From assembly GCF_003207855.1 (NCBI RefSeq), contig NZ_NKTZ01000005.1:62001-126000 (forward strand): 64,000 nt of DNA, in the 5' to 3' direction. The notes under the pieces are model-generated. The model ran no database searches, was not told the DNA's origin, and worked only from the letters and a program-made list of their open reading frames with translations. The position numbers and the translations under genes are program-made. The DNA is from Komagataeibacter rhaeticus. GTDB lineage: Bacteria > Pseudomonadota > Alphaproteobacteria > Acetobacterales > Acetobacteraceae. Below, one piece after another: positions 8,731 to 16,571 of the stretch (the stretch's first letter is position 1; each line of letters starts with the position of its first letter).

Positions 8731-9845
8731 GCATGCGCATCTGCGCCAGCAGCAGCCCCGGAGAGATCCGCATTGCCGTAACCGATAATGGCAGGCTGCG
8801 CGATTTCGCGCTGTGGCGGCCAGACATGGCCGATGGCGTGGGCGACCTTTACCGTGCGCGCGTCAGTGCCCATGTGCCTGCCCTGGGGGGCACCTTCATT
8901 GCCCTGCCGGGTCTGGAACAGGCCGGGTTCCTGCCCGATTCGGAAGGGCTTGGCCCCCTTACGCAGGGGCAGGTGGTCCTGGTTCGCGTGACCCGCAGCG
9001 CACAGGGCGGCAAGGGTGTGCGGCTGGGTGCGCGCAACCTGCCCCCCGACCTGCCCGGCGGGTCCGAACCTGGCCTGCTGCGCCGTGGCCCCACCCCTCT
9101 GGAGCGGCTGGCACGGTCTTGCCCCGATGCGCCCGTCGCCATTGATGACGCGGCCCTTGCCACCGCGCTGCCTGCGGACCTTCATCCCCGGCTCCTGCGC
9201 GTCAGCGCCGCATTCGACGCCGATCTGCGCGCCCAGGTGGATGCGCTGGAAGACCCGGTCGTGCAACTGCCGGGCGGCATGACGGCCAGCATCACCCCCA
9301 CGCCCGCCCTGACTGCCATCGACATGGACGGGGGGGGCGCCAGTATGGACCGACGCCCCAAGCAGACCGCGCAGTTTGCCGCCAACCGCGACGCATTGCC
9401 CGACCTGCTGCACCAGCTCCGCCTGCGCAACCTGTCCGGTGCGATCATCGTGGATGTGGCGGGGCTTGCCATCCGCAAGCGTCGTGCCCTGGCGGAAACG
9501 GTGGAAACCGTGCTGAAGGATGACCCGCTGCGCCCACGCTTCCTGGGCTTTACGGCGCTGGGACTTGCGGAAATCGTCCGCCCGCGCGTGCACCCGCCGC
9601 TGCATGAACTGTTCCACTCCCACGAAGGGCGGCTGCTGCGCGCGCTGCGTGTGCAGATGCAGGTCTATCGTGGCATGCCCCCCAACGGGCGGCCCGTGCT
9701 GCTGGCCTGCGGGCAGGCGACACTGCGGCTGGTGCAGGACCATCCGGGCTGGATGGCGGATTTCTTACGCCTGACGGGCCGCGTGCTCCAGCCGGTTGCC
9801 GACCCGATCCTGCCTGCCCATGGCTGGAGAACTGACCATGACTGA
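8727..9845 (+). CDS. ribonuclease E/G-like protein, short form
   Basis: This 372-residue protein matches the catalytic half of RNase E/G, the endonuclease acting on 5'-monophosphate RNA and on rRNA precursors. It has an N-terminal S1-like segment (GDLYRARVSAHVPALGGTF), the DNase I-like metal site with AIDMDGG and IIVDVAG supplying the two expected catalytic Asp residues, and GLAEIVRPR in place of the usual LVELTRQR-type motif. It is shorter than RNase G (about 490 residues) and lacks an obvious Zn-link CPxC pair. GTG at 8727 overlaps the maf stop; ATG at 8733 is possible. Its position in the infA-maf-yacG group is conserved in Alphaproteobacteria. Confidence 0.85.
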   Translation: MSMRICASSSPGEIRIAVTDNGRLRDFALWRPDMADGVGDLYRARVSAHVPALGGTFIALPGLEQAGFLPDSEGLGPLTQGQVVLVRVTRSAQGGKGVRLGARNLPPDLPGGSEPGLLRRGPTPLERLARSCPDAPVAIDDAALATALPADLHPRLLRVSAAFDADLRAQVDALEDPVVQLPGGMTASITPTPALTAIDMDGGGASMDRRPKQTAQFAANRDALPDLLHQLRLRNLSGAIIVDVAGLAIRKRRALAETVETVLKDDPLRPRFLGFTALGLAEIVRPRVHPPLHELFHSHEGRLLRALRVQMQVYRGMPPNGRPVLLACGQATLRLVQDHPGWMADFLRLTGRVLQPVADPILPAHGWRTDHD

Positions 9846-10044
9846 ACCCCCTGCCCTGCCCCCCTGCCCCATCTGCGGCCAGCCTGCCCAGGCACGCTAC
9901 CGGCCGTTCTGCTCGCGCCGCTGTGCGGATGTGGACCTTGGCCGCTGGTTTTCGGGCCAGTACCGGGTGCCCTCAAGCGAGTTTCCCCCTGCGGAGGATG
10001 AAAAATACACAAGACGGGTTGATCCCGATGATGAGGTAGGTTAA
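9838..10044 (+). CDS. yacG: DNA gyrase inhibitor YacG
   Basis: YacG is a small zinc protein that binds GyrB and inhibits gyrase. The 68 residues hold the four-cysteine zinc site, CPICG near residue 10 and FCSRRCADVDLGRW about 15 residues later, followed by an acidic tail. The ATG at 9838 overlaps the end of the RNase gene by eight bases, so it is the last member of this operon. It lies just before tRNA-Phe. Confidence 0.93.
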   Translation: MTEPPALPPCPICGQPAQARYRPFCSRRCADVDLGRWFSGQYRVPSSEFPPAEDEKYTRRVDPDDEVG

Positions 10045-10104
10045 ACGCTTGTCCAACGTCAGGACGGCCCCGGTTGCCCTGACCCAGCCGGACAACGGCC
10101 CGGT

Positions 10105-10180
10105 GCCCAAGTAGCTCAGTTGGTAGAGCATGCGACTGAAAATCGCAGTGTCGGTGGTTCGATCCCGCCCTTGGGCACCA
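10105..10180 (+). tRNA. tRNA-Phe (GAA)
   Basis: The 76-base cloverleaf has acceptor stem GCCCAAG/CTTGGGC, D-arm GCTC/GAGC, anticodon stem TGCGA/TCGCA with loop CTGAAAA (anticodon GAA), T-arm GGTGG/CCGCC with TTCGATC, and encoded CCA. All stems pair. Confidence 0.98.
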
Positions 10181-10291
10181 TTTAATTCCCTGAAAAAAAC
10201 ACAGCTTCCTGTTAGCAGGACAGCCGGTCCCCACACCCTTCCGCATGCCATCTGGCAGGCAGGGCGGCCCCACGTCTCTTCCACCAGACAG

Positions 10292-10381
10292 AAAGAAGTG
10301 TTTGGTGAAGCTTTTTTCAAAAAGCTTCAGGAACGTCGCCTTTATAAAAAAGGCGACGCCCGGAAACCCCTGTCGCTTCTT
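10292..10381 (+). repeat. dispersed double-hairpin repeat, copy 1
   Basis: Two consecutive hairpins lie within 90 bases. The first is GAAGCTTTTTTC with AAAAAGCTTC; the second is GTCGCCTTT with AAAGGCGAC. The copy sits 18 bases past the stop of the minus-strand dihydroorotase gene and downstream of tRNA-Phe. Reverse-complement matches occur at 63226-63311 and, in degenerate form, at 26754-26832. It may end transcription of the convergent units, but the sequence conservation beyond the stems suggests a mobile or REP-like repeat. Confidence 0.8.
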
Positions 10382-10399
10382 ATCGGCAGGCCATGCCGC

Positions 10400-11740
10400 T
10401 CAGGGTGCCAGCGGACGGTCCGTGGCTTCAAACAGCAGGGGGGCACCCTGCGCGGTGGGGGCAAGCTGGTTTTCCCACATGGCGACATGGCCCCGGATGA
10501 TGGTACCAACCGGGCGACCATGCAGTTCACGCCCCACAAAGGGTGACCACCCGCATTTGGACGCCAGCCAGTCCTGCTGCACCGTCCAGCGCGCGGCAAG
10601 GTCGACCACCGAGAAATCGGCATCATATCCCACCGCGATCCGTCCCTTGCGCACCAGCCCGAACAGGCGCTGCGGGCCAGCCGATGTCATGTCCACCACC
10701 CGGCGCAGCGACAGCCGCCCATGGGCCACATGGTCCAGCATAAGCGGCAGCAGCGTCTGAACGCCCGGCATGCCGGACGGACTGTCGGGATAGCTGCGCT
10801 GCTTGGCTTCCAGCGCATGGGGCGCATGGTCGGAGCCGATGATGTCGGGCACGCCCTGCCCCATCCAGTACCACAGCCCGTCGCGCCATGCGCGGCCACG
10901 GATGGGGGGGTTCATCTGCGCCAGCGTGCCCAGTTCGGCATAGGCTTCCTCCCCCGCCAGCGTCAGATGCTGCGGCGTGACCTCGCAACTGGCGATATCC
11001 TTGTGACCAGACAGGAATTCCAGTTCGGCCGGAGTGGTGACATGCAGCACATGGATACGCCGCCCCGTGCGCCGGGCCAGACTGACAATACGCTTCGTGG
11101 CGCGCAGGGCCGTTTCCTCATCCCGCCATACGGGGTGGGAGGCGGGATCACCCGCCCTGCGTTCGGACAGGCGTGCATGCAAACGGCCCTCGTCCTCGGC
11201 ATGGATGGCCACACGGCGGTGGCCGGAGCGCAGCACGCGCTCCAGCACCGCATCATCGGATACCAGCAGGCTGCCGGTGGAAGACCCCATGAAGATCTTG
11301 ATCCCCGCCGTACCCGGCAGCCTTTCCAGTTCCCCGCAGCGATCGGCATTATCCGTAGTGGCCCCGACATAAAAGGCATGGTCGCACCACATGCGCCCGC
11401 GCGCGCGTTCCAGCTTGTCCAGCACGGCTTCGGGGCAGTCCGTGGCGGGTTTTGTGTTGGGCATCTCGAACACGGCGGTCACACCGCCCATCACGGCGGC
11501 CATGCTGCCCGTTGCCAGGTCTTCCGCCCCGGTCAGGCCGGGTTCACGAAAATGGACCTGCGTGTCGATCACGCCAGGCAGGATGGTCAGCCCGGTACAG
11601 TCGATCACACGCCCCGCATCTCCCTGCCCGCCAATACGGGCAATCCGTCCGTCACGCACGTACACACTGGTCACGACCGTGGCATCGGGCAGGACAACGC
11701 TGCCATTTTCAAGACAGAGATCAAAAACGGGTAAGGTCAT
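10400..11740 (-). CDS. pyrC: dihydroorotase
   Basis: It interconverts N-carbamoyl-L-aspartate and dihydroorotate in pyrimidine synthesis. The 446-residue amidohydrolase has the metal-binding DTQVHFREPG near residue 60, the substrate-loop FEMPNTKP, the HVTTPAELE and SCEVTPQHL metal-ligand segments, NPPIRG and the catalytic Asp in GSDHAPH. This is the long class I type. ATG at 11740 is preferred because AGGA lies seven bases upstream; ATG at 11746 sits too close to it. No pyrB partner is adjacent. Confidence 0.92.
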   Translation of the reverse strand: MTLPVFDLCLENGSVVLPDATVVTSVYVRDGRIARIGGQGDAGRVIDCTGLTILPGVIDTQVHFREPGLTGAEDLATGSMAAVMGGVTAVFEMPNTKPATDCPEAVLDKLERARGRMWCDHAFYVGATTDNADRCGELERLPGTAGIKIFMGSSTGSLLVSDDAVLERVLRSGHRRVAIHAEDEGRLHARLSERRAGDPASHPVWRDEETALRATKRIVSLARRTGRRIHVLHVTTPAELEFLSGHKDIASCEVTPQHLTLAGEEAYAELGTLAQMNPPIRGRAWRDGLWYWMGQGVPDIIGSDHAPHALEAKQRSYPDSPSGMPGVQTLLPLMLDHVAHGRLSLRRVVDMTSAGPQRLFGLVRKGRIAVGYDADFSVVDLAARWTVQQDWLASKCGWSPFVGRELHGRPVGTIIRGHVAMWENQLAPTAQGAPLLFEATDRPLAP

Positions 11741-11908
11741 GGGCATATCCTGTGGTCATGGCCCCGCGACCGGCCACGGGCGGGCGCACGGGCGGCAGAT
11801 GGCGCGCCGGGGCAGATGTGCCGCACGGCCCCACGCGTCCGTCATCCGGTGTATGGCATGCGCCCGCCAGCGTGCAAACCATTCCCGCGCGCATGGGAAC
11901 GCACCCAC

Positions 11909-11940
11909 GAAAACACCCCGGTCCTTGCGAACCGGGGTGT
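11909..11940 (-). terminator. intrinsic terminator of the c-di-GMP operon
   Basis: A perfect 10-bp stem (11913-11922 with 11931-11940, 8-base loop) is followed on the minus strand by TTTTCG. It lies 28 bases beyond the last gene of the c-di-GMP operon. Confidence 0.75.
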
Positions 11941-11968
11941 GAGGGCAGCATCCGCAGGCTGAGGGGGA

Positions 11969-14197
11969 TTACTCGCCCGAAGGAATGGCGACCGAAGCGT
12001 CCTGTGCTTCCTTCAGCACGGCTGCCAGCCTGTTGTCACGAATCCACTCCTCCAGCTTGTCCGGCGTCATGGGCCGGGCAAACAGATAGCCCTGCACCAC
12101 GTCACAGCCAAGCTGGCGCAGCAGGTCAAGCTGGCGGATGGTTTCCACCCCTTCCGTCACCACCGTCATGCCCAGGCGGCCACCAATGCCAATCACGGCG
12201 GTGGTCACCGCCTGGGCATTGGCATCATGCTCAAGGTTCATGATGAAGCTGCGGTCGATCTTGATTTCGGTCAGCGGCAGCCGGGTCAGGCGCGACAGGG
12301 ATGAATAACCCGTGCCGAAATCATCCATGGACAGGGCAACGCCAAGGTTACGGATGGCCTGCAGGACCATGTTCGTATCCTCGTTTTCCGTCATCATGAC
12401 GCTTTCGGTAATCTCCACCGTCAGACGCTTCGGCTCCAGCCGGCTCTCGCTCAGCAGGCGGGCGATGAAGCCGGGCAGGTTCCGGTTGCGGAAATGCCCC
12501 GCGGACAGGTTGACCGCCACGGTGGGCACATGCACGCCATGGGCATCCCATTCCAGGATCTGGTGCACCGCGCGTTCAAGCGACCAGGTGCCGATCGCCT
12601 CGATCTGGCCGGTCTCTTCCGCCACGGCAATGAAGCGTGAGGGATAGATGTTGCCCAGTGTGGGATGGTTCCACCGCGAAAGCGCTTCCACGCCATACAG
12701 CGTATTGTTGCGCACGTCGATCTGTGGCTGGTACTGCAGGTTGAGCAGCCCCTTGGCCAGTGATTCACGCAGGGCGGAACCCAGCAGCAGCCGGTCCTGC
12801 GCCGCCTTGTTATCTTCCGAACGGGCAAGGTGGGTCATGCCCAGGCCCGCGCGCTTGGCATGGCGCATGGCCTGCTCGGCATAGCTGAGCAGGGATTCCC
12901 CGTCAGGCCCGTTTTCGGGGAAGACACTGATGCCGATGCCCAGCGTGGGCACGATCATGTTGCCGCCAATCTCGATCGGCTGCTTGACGCTGTCATGCAG
13001 CATCGTGGCGAACTTGACCGCATCTTCCTTGCGGGTATTGGGCACGATGATCAGGAATTCATTCGGTCCAGACCGGCTCAGCACGTAATTGCTGCGCGAG
13101 ATGCCCTTCAGCCGCTCCGAAACCGACTTGAGGAACCCGTCACCATTGATGTGGCCAAGCGCGTCATTGATATCACGGAAACGGTCGATATCGATCATGT
13201 ACAGCGCGAAGTGGTTATCCCCCGGCTGGCCGATCATGGACCGGATCACCTTGTGCACTGCCGTGCGGTTGAGGAAGCCGGTCAGCGGATCGAAATTGGA
13301 CAGCTGCGAGATGTGCTGGCGTGCCTCGTGCTGTTCGATCAGCACACCACAGAAGGGCACGCAGCTGTTCACGATCTGCGCGGGCCATTCCCCCCGGCTG
13401 CGCTCGGAGCGCGAATACAGCGCGAAGATGCCCGTGATGCGGTCATTGCGCGTGCGGATGGCCGATGCCCAGCAATGGTGCAGCCCCAGCGAGATGCCAA
13501 CGGAGCGGTAGCTGTCCCACACGATGGTGGTGGCTTCCCCCAGGTCATTGGCCAGCGCCGCGATGTCCGCTTCGGTCAGGCGCATCTCCTCCAGCGCCGC
13601 GGCAAAGCGGCGTGGCATGCCGGGGCCGGACAGGATGCGCAGGCGGTTCTGCTCATCCAGCAGGATCAGCACGGCCACGGTGTTGGGAACCAGTACCTCC
13701 ACTTCGCGGCAGACCATGTCCGCCACGTCCTGGATCTGGATCTCGCTGGAAAGCGAGCGGAAAACCGTGTTCTGCAGTTCCATCACCCGGCTGCGATGGC
13801 CCGCGCCCGTAATGCCGCGCACCATCATCAGCCGGTAATTCCGGCCCGATGCACCGACCTTGGCGGCACTCAGGCTGACCTCGGCGGAAATGTAGTCCCC
13901 GCTGCGGTTTTCAAACGTGACTTCGCCTGCGACCGGCTCCGGCACGACCGTCGGCGCCTCCATATTGAAGGGCAGGTGCCCGTTCTCTATCGATGCCGCC
14001 AGCAGTTCACTCACGGGCCTGCCCACCAGTGTACCCGGCTCATAACCCCATAGCGTTTCGGCTGCCGGATTGGCGTACAGGATCATGTTGTGGTCATCAA
14101 TGATGACCATGCCATCCTTTGCCTGACTGAGCAGTTCGAAACTGATGTCAGGAATGGTGTCGGCGGCGGGTAGAGAAATGGAATTCTTGGGTTTCAT
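11969..14197 (-). CDS. PAS-GAF-GGDEF(degenerate)-EAL protein, predicted c-di-GMP phosphodiesterase
   Basis: The 742-residue cytoplasmic protein has PAS (about 20-130), a GAF-like domain (140-300), GGDEF (305-470) and EAL (about 490-735). The cyclase signature reads GPNEF at 377-381, so cyclase activity is unlikely. The EAL domain keeps the metal and catalytic residues in VEALSRW, VNLSAGHF, EITESVMM, DDFGTGYSSL, KIDRSF, VTEGVET and VQGYLFARP, so it should cleave c-di-GMP. Its PAS domain lacks the heme-ligand HDxY motif of the upstream paralogue; that loop is shortened and Pro-rich. It is the last gene of a three-gene operon, 77 bases after the paralogue. In the classic xylinus cdg operons the downstream gene is dgc, which this sequence does not fit. 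Confidence 0.88.
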   Translation of the reverse strand: MKPKNSISLPAADTIPDISFELLSQAKDGMVIIDDHNMILYANPAAETLWGYEPGTLVGRPVSELLAASIENGHLPFNMEAPTVVPEPVAGEVTFENRSGDYISAEVSLSAAKVGASGRNYRLMMVRGITGAGHRSRVMELQNTVFRSLSSEIQIQDVADMVCREVEVLVPNTVAVLILLDEQNRLRILSGPGMPRRFAAALEEMRLTEADIAALANDLGEATTIVWDSYRSVGISLGLHHCWASAIRTRNDRITGIFALYSRSERSRGEWPAQIVNSCVPFCGVLIEQHEARQHISQLSNFDPLTGFLNRTAVHKVIRSMIGQPGDNHFALYMIDIDRFRDINDALGHINGDGFLKSVSERLKGISRSNYVLSRSGPNEFLIIVPNTRKEDAVKFATMLHDSVKQPIEIGGNMIVPTLGIGISVFPENGPDGESLLSYAEQAMRHAKRAGLGMTHLARSEDNKAAQDRLLLGSALRESLAKGLLNLQYQPQIDVRNNTLYGVEALSRWNHPTLGNIYPSRFIAVAEETGQIEAIGTWSLERAVHQILEWDAHGVHVPTVAVNLSAGHFRNRNLPGFIARLLSESRLEPKRLTVEITESVMMTENEDTNMVLQAIRNLGVALSMDDFGTGYSSLSRLTRLPLTEIKIDRSFIMNLEHDANAQAVTTAVIGIGGRLGMTVVTEGVETIRQLDLLRQLGCDVVQGYLFARPMTPDKLEEWIRDNRLAAVLKEAQDASVAIPSGE

Positions 14198-14274
14198 AGT
14201 AATCCAAAATGATGAACACCTGTTTCCAACCAGGTACCGGGATTATAGAGACAGCCAGTCGATCATGACAGAAT

Positions 14275-16554
14275 TCAGGCAGGCTGTCCGCTCTGGCGCG
14301 CATTGGCTTCGCTTATGCTGGCTTCCAGCCTGCGGCCAGCATCCTGTGACCACGCAAGCATGTCGGCTGGCGCCATGGGACGGGCGAACAGATAGCCCTG
14401 CACCACATCGCAGTTCAGGCCCTGCAGCAGCTTGAGCTGGGCCTCGGTCTCGACACCCTCGGTCACAACCGTCATGCCCAGGCGGTTGCCAATGCCGATC
14501 ACCGCCGTGGTCACGGCCTGCGCGTTGGGATCATGCTCAAGGTTCATGATGAAGCTGCGGTCGATCTTGATTTCGGTCAGCGGCAGGCGCGTCAGGCGCG
14601 ACAGGCTGGAATAGCCCGTGCCGAAATCATCCATCGACAGGCCGACACCAAGGTTACGGATGGCGGCAAGCCCTTCCATCGTATCCTCGTTCTCATCCAT
14701 CATCACGCTTTCGGTAATCTCCACCGTCAGGCGCTCGGGGTTAAGGGTGCGCTCCTTCAGGATCCGCTCGATCAGCGCGGGCAGCCCGCGATTGCGGAAA
14801 TGCGCGGCCGACAGGTTGACCGAGACGGTGGGGACATACAGGCCCTTGCGCTCCCAGTCGATGATCTGGCGCGTCGCTTCCTCCAGCGACCAGGTGCCGA
14901 TCGTCTCGATCTGCCCGGTATCCTCCGCCACGGCAATGAAGCGTGAGGGGTAGATGTTGCCCAGCGTGGGATGCTTCCACCGCGACAGGGCCTCCACGCC
15001 ATACAGGCGGCCGGTCTTGATATCGACCTGCGGCTGGTAATGCAGGTTGAGCATGCCCTTGGCCAGCGATTCGCGCAGCGCGGACCCCAGCAGCAGCCGG
15101 TCCTGCGCCGCGCGGTTATCCGCCGTGCTGGACACGCAGTAACCGCCACGGGCCTCCTTCTTGCACCGGCGCATGGCGATTTCGGCATGGCCCAGCAGCG
15201 ATTCCCCGTCCGGCCCGTTTTCGGGGAACAGGCTGATACCGATGCCAAGGGACACAACCAGCAGGTTGCCCGCAATCTCGATGGGTTCCTGCATGGCCTT
15301 GATCAGGCTTTCGGCAAAGGCCGTGGCGCGTTCCTCGTCACTGTCGGGCATGACGATGACGAACTCGTCCCCGCCCGAACGGCTGAGGATGTAGTTGCTG
15401 CGCGACATCATCTTGAGCCGCTCGGCAATGGCGCGCAGGAAGGCATCGCCATTCATGTGGCCAAGCGTGTCATTGATGTCGCGGAAGCGGTCGATATCGA
15501 TCATGAAGACCGCGAACCTGTTGTCACCGGGGCGGTCGATCATCGACTTGATGACCTTGTGGATCGCCGTACGGTTGAGGAAGCCGGTCAGGGAGTCATG
15601 ATTGGCCAGCTGCGAGATATGCTGCTGGGCCTCGTAATTCTCGATCACCACGCTACAGAAGGGCACGCAGCCACTGACAATCTTCTGCGGCCAGTCACTC
15701 AGCTTGTACTGATTGCGCGAATACAGCGCGAAGATGCCCGAAATCCGCCCGTTGCGCGACTTGATGGCCGAAGCCCAGCAGTTGTGCAGCCCCAGCGAGA
15801 TACCAAGCGAACGGTAGCTGTCCCATACGATGCTGTTGGCTTCCGACAGGTCATTGCCCAGGGCGGCAAGGTCACCCTCGGTCAGCGACATGTTCTCAAG
15901 CGCCGCCGCATACCGGCGCGGCAGGCCGGGACCTGACAGGATGCTCAGGCGGTTGTTTTCATCCAGCAGGATGATGGCGGATACGGTATTGGGTACGAAG
16001 CTTTCCACCTCACGGCAGACCAGGTCGGCCACGTCCTCCACCTGCATGTCGTTGGAGATGGCCTGGAACACCGTGTTCTGCAGGTCCAGCAGCTTGCGGC
16101 GGTGGCTCTCCTCGGTCACGCCTTTCATGAAGGCCATGTAGTAGCGCTTCTTTTCCGGGCCAAGCAGCGCTGTCGAGATCGACATCTCGCCCGAAATGTA
16201 GTCACCGGCCTTGTTCTCGAACGTGACCTCGCGGGAAGTACCGACAATACGGTTCACGCCGGTCTTGCGGTTCTTGTAGATGTAGCTGTCATGATCACCC
16301 CGATAGACGGAGGGCACAAGGCAGCTGACATTGCGCCCCAGCACTTCGCTTTCGGTAAAGCCCCACAGTTTTTCCGCAGCCGGATTGAAGAAAACGATCT
16401 CGTTACGCTCGTTGATGATGACCACGCCGTCGGTTGCCTGCTCAAGAAGCTGCAGGCTGACATCAGCGGTCATGTCAAGTTCACGGCCTGCCGGTTTTTC
16501 TTCAGTCGTCAGGGGTGCCTGGTGTGGGTTCATTACATGCTCGTACTGTTTCAT
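14275..16554 (-). CDS. heme-type PAS-GAF-GGDEF-EAL protein (AxPDEA1-like)
   Basis: The 759-residue protein has PAS (about 35-145), GAF-like (155-310), GGDEF (315-480) and EAL (500-750) domains. The PAS domain has the FixL/DosP heme pattern: His88 in DHDSY as expected proximal ligand and Arg108 twenty residues later, as in the FixL oxygen sensor; the DosP distal Met position (106) is Thr. This fits an O2-regulated enzyme like the heme phosphodiesterase PDEA1 described from this group of bacteria. GGDEF (394-398) is intact, without an RxxD inhibitory site, and all EAL catalytic motifs are intact, so both activities are possible. ATG at 16533 is an alternative start. It lies 17 bases after the MHYT gene and so is in its operon. 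Confidence 0.88.
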   Translation of the reverse strand: MKQYEHVMNPHQAPLTTEEKPAGRELDMTADVSLQLLEQATDGVVIINERNEIVFFNPAAEKLWGFTESEVLGRNVSCLVPSVYRGDHDSYIYKNRKTGVNRIVGTSREVTFENKAGDYISGEMSISTALLGPEKKRYYMAFMKGVTEESHRRKLLDLQNTVFQAISNDMQVEDVADLVCREVESFVPNTVSAIILLDENNRLSILSGPGLPRRYAAALENMSLTEGDLAALGNDLSEANSIVWDSYRSLGISLGLHNCWASAIKSRNGRISGIFALYSRNQYKLSDWPQKIVSGCVPFCSVVIENYEAQQHISQLANHDSLTGFLNRTAIHKVIKSMIDRPGDNRFAVFMIDIDRFRDINDTLGHMNGDAFLRAIAERLKMMSRSNYILSRSGGDEFVIVMPDSDEERATAFAESLIKAMQEPIEIAGNLLVVSLGIGISLFPENGPDGESLLGHAEIAMRRCKKEARGGYCVSSTADNRAAQDRLLLGSALRESLAKGMLNLHYQPQVDIKTGRLYGVEALSRWKHPTLGNIYPSRFIAVAEDTGQIETIGTWSLEEATRQIIDWERKGLYVPTVSVNLSAAHFRNRGLPALIERILKERTLNPERLTVEITESVMMDENEDTMEGLAAIRNLGVGLSMDDFGTGYSSLSRLTRLPLTEIKIDRSFIMNLEHDPNAQAVTTAVIGIGNRLGMTVVTEGVETEAQLKLLQGLNCDVVQGYLFARPMAPADMLAWSQDAGRRLEASISEANARQSGQPA

Positions 16555-16571
16555 GGGAAATGCCGGAAATC

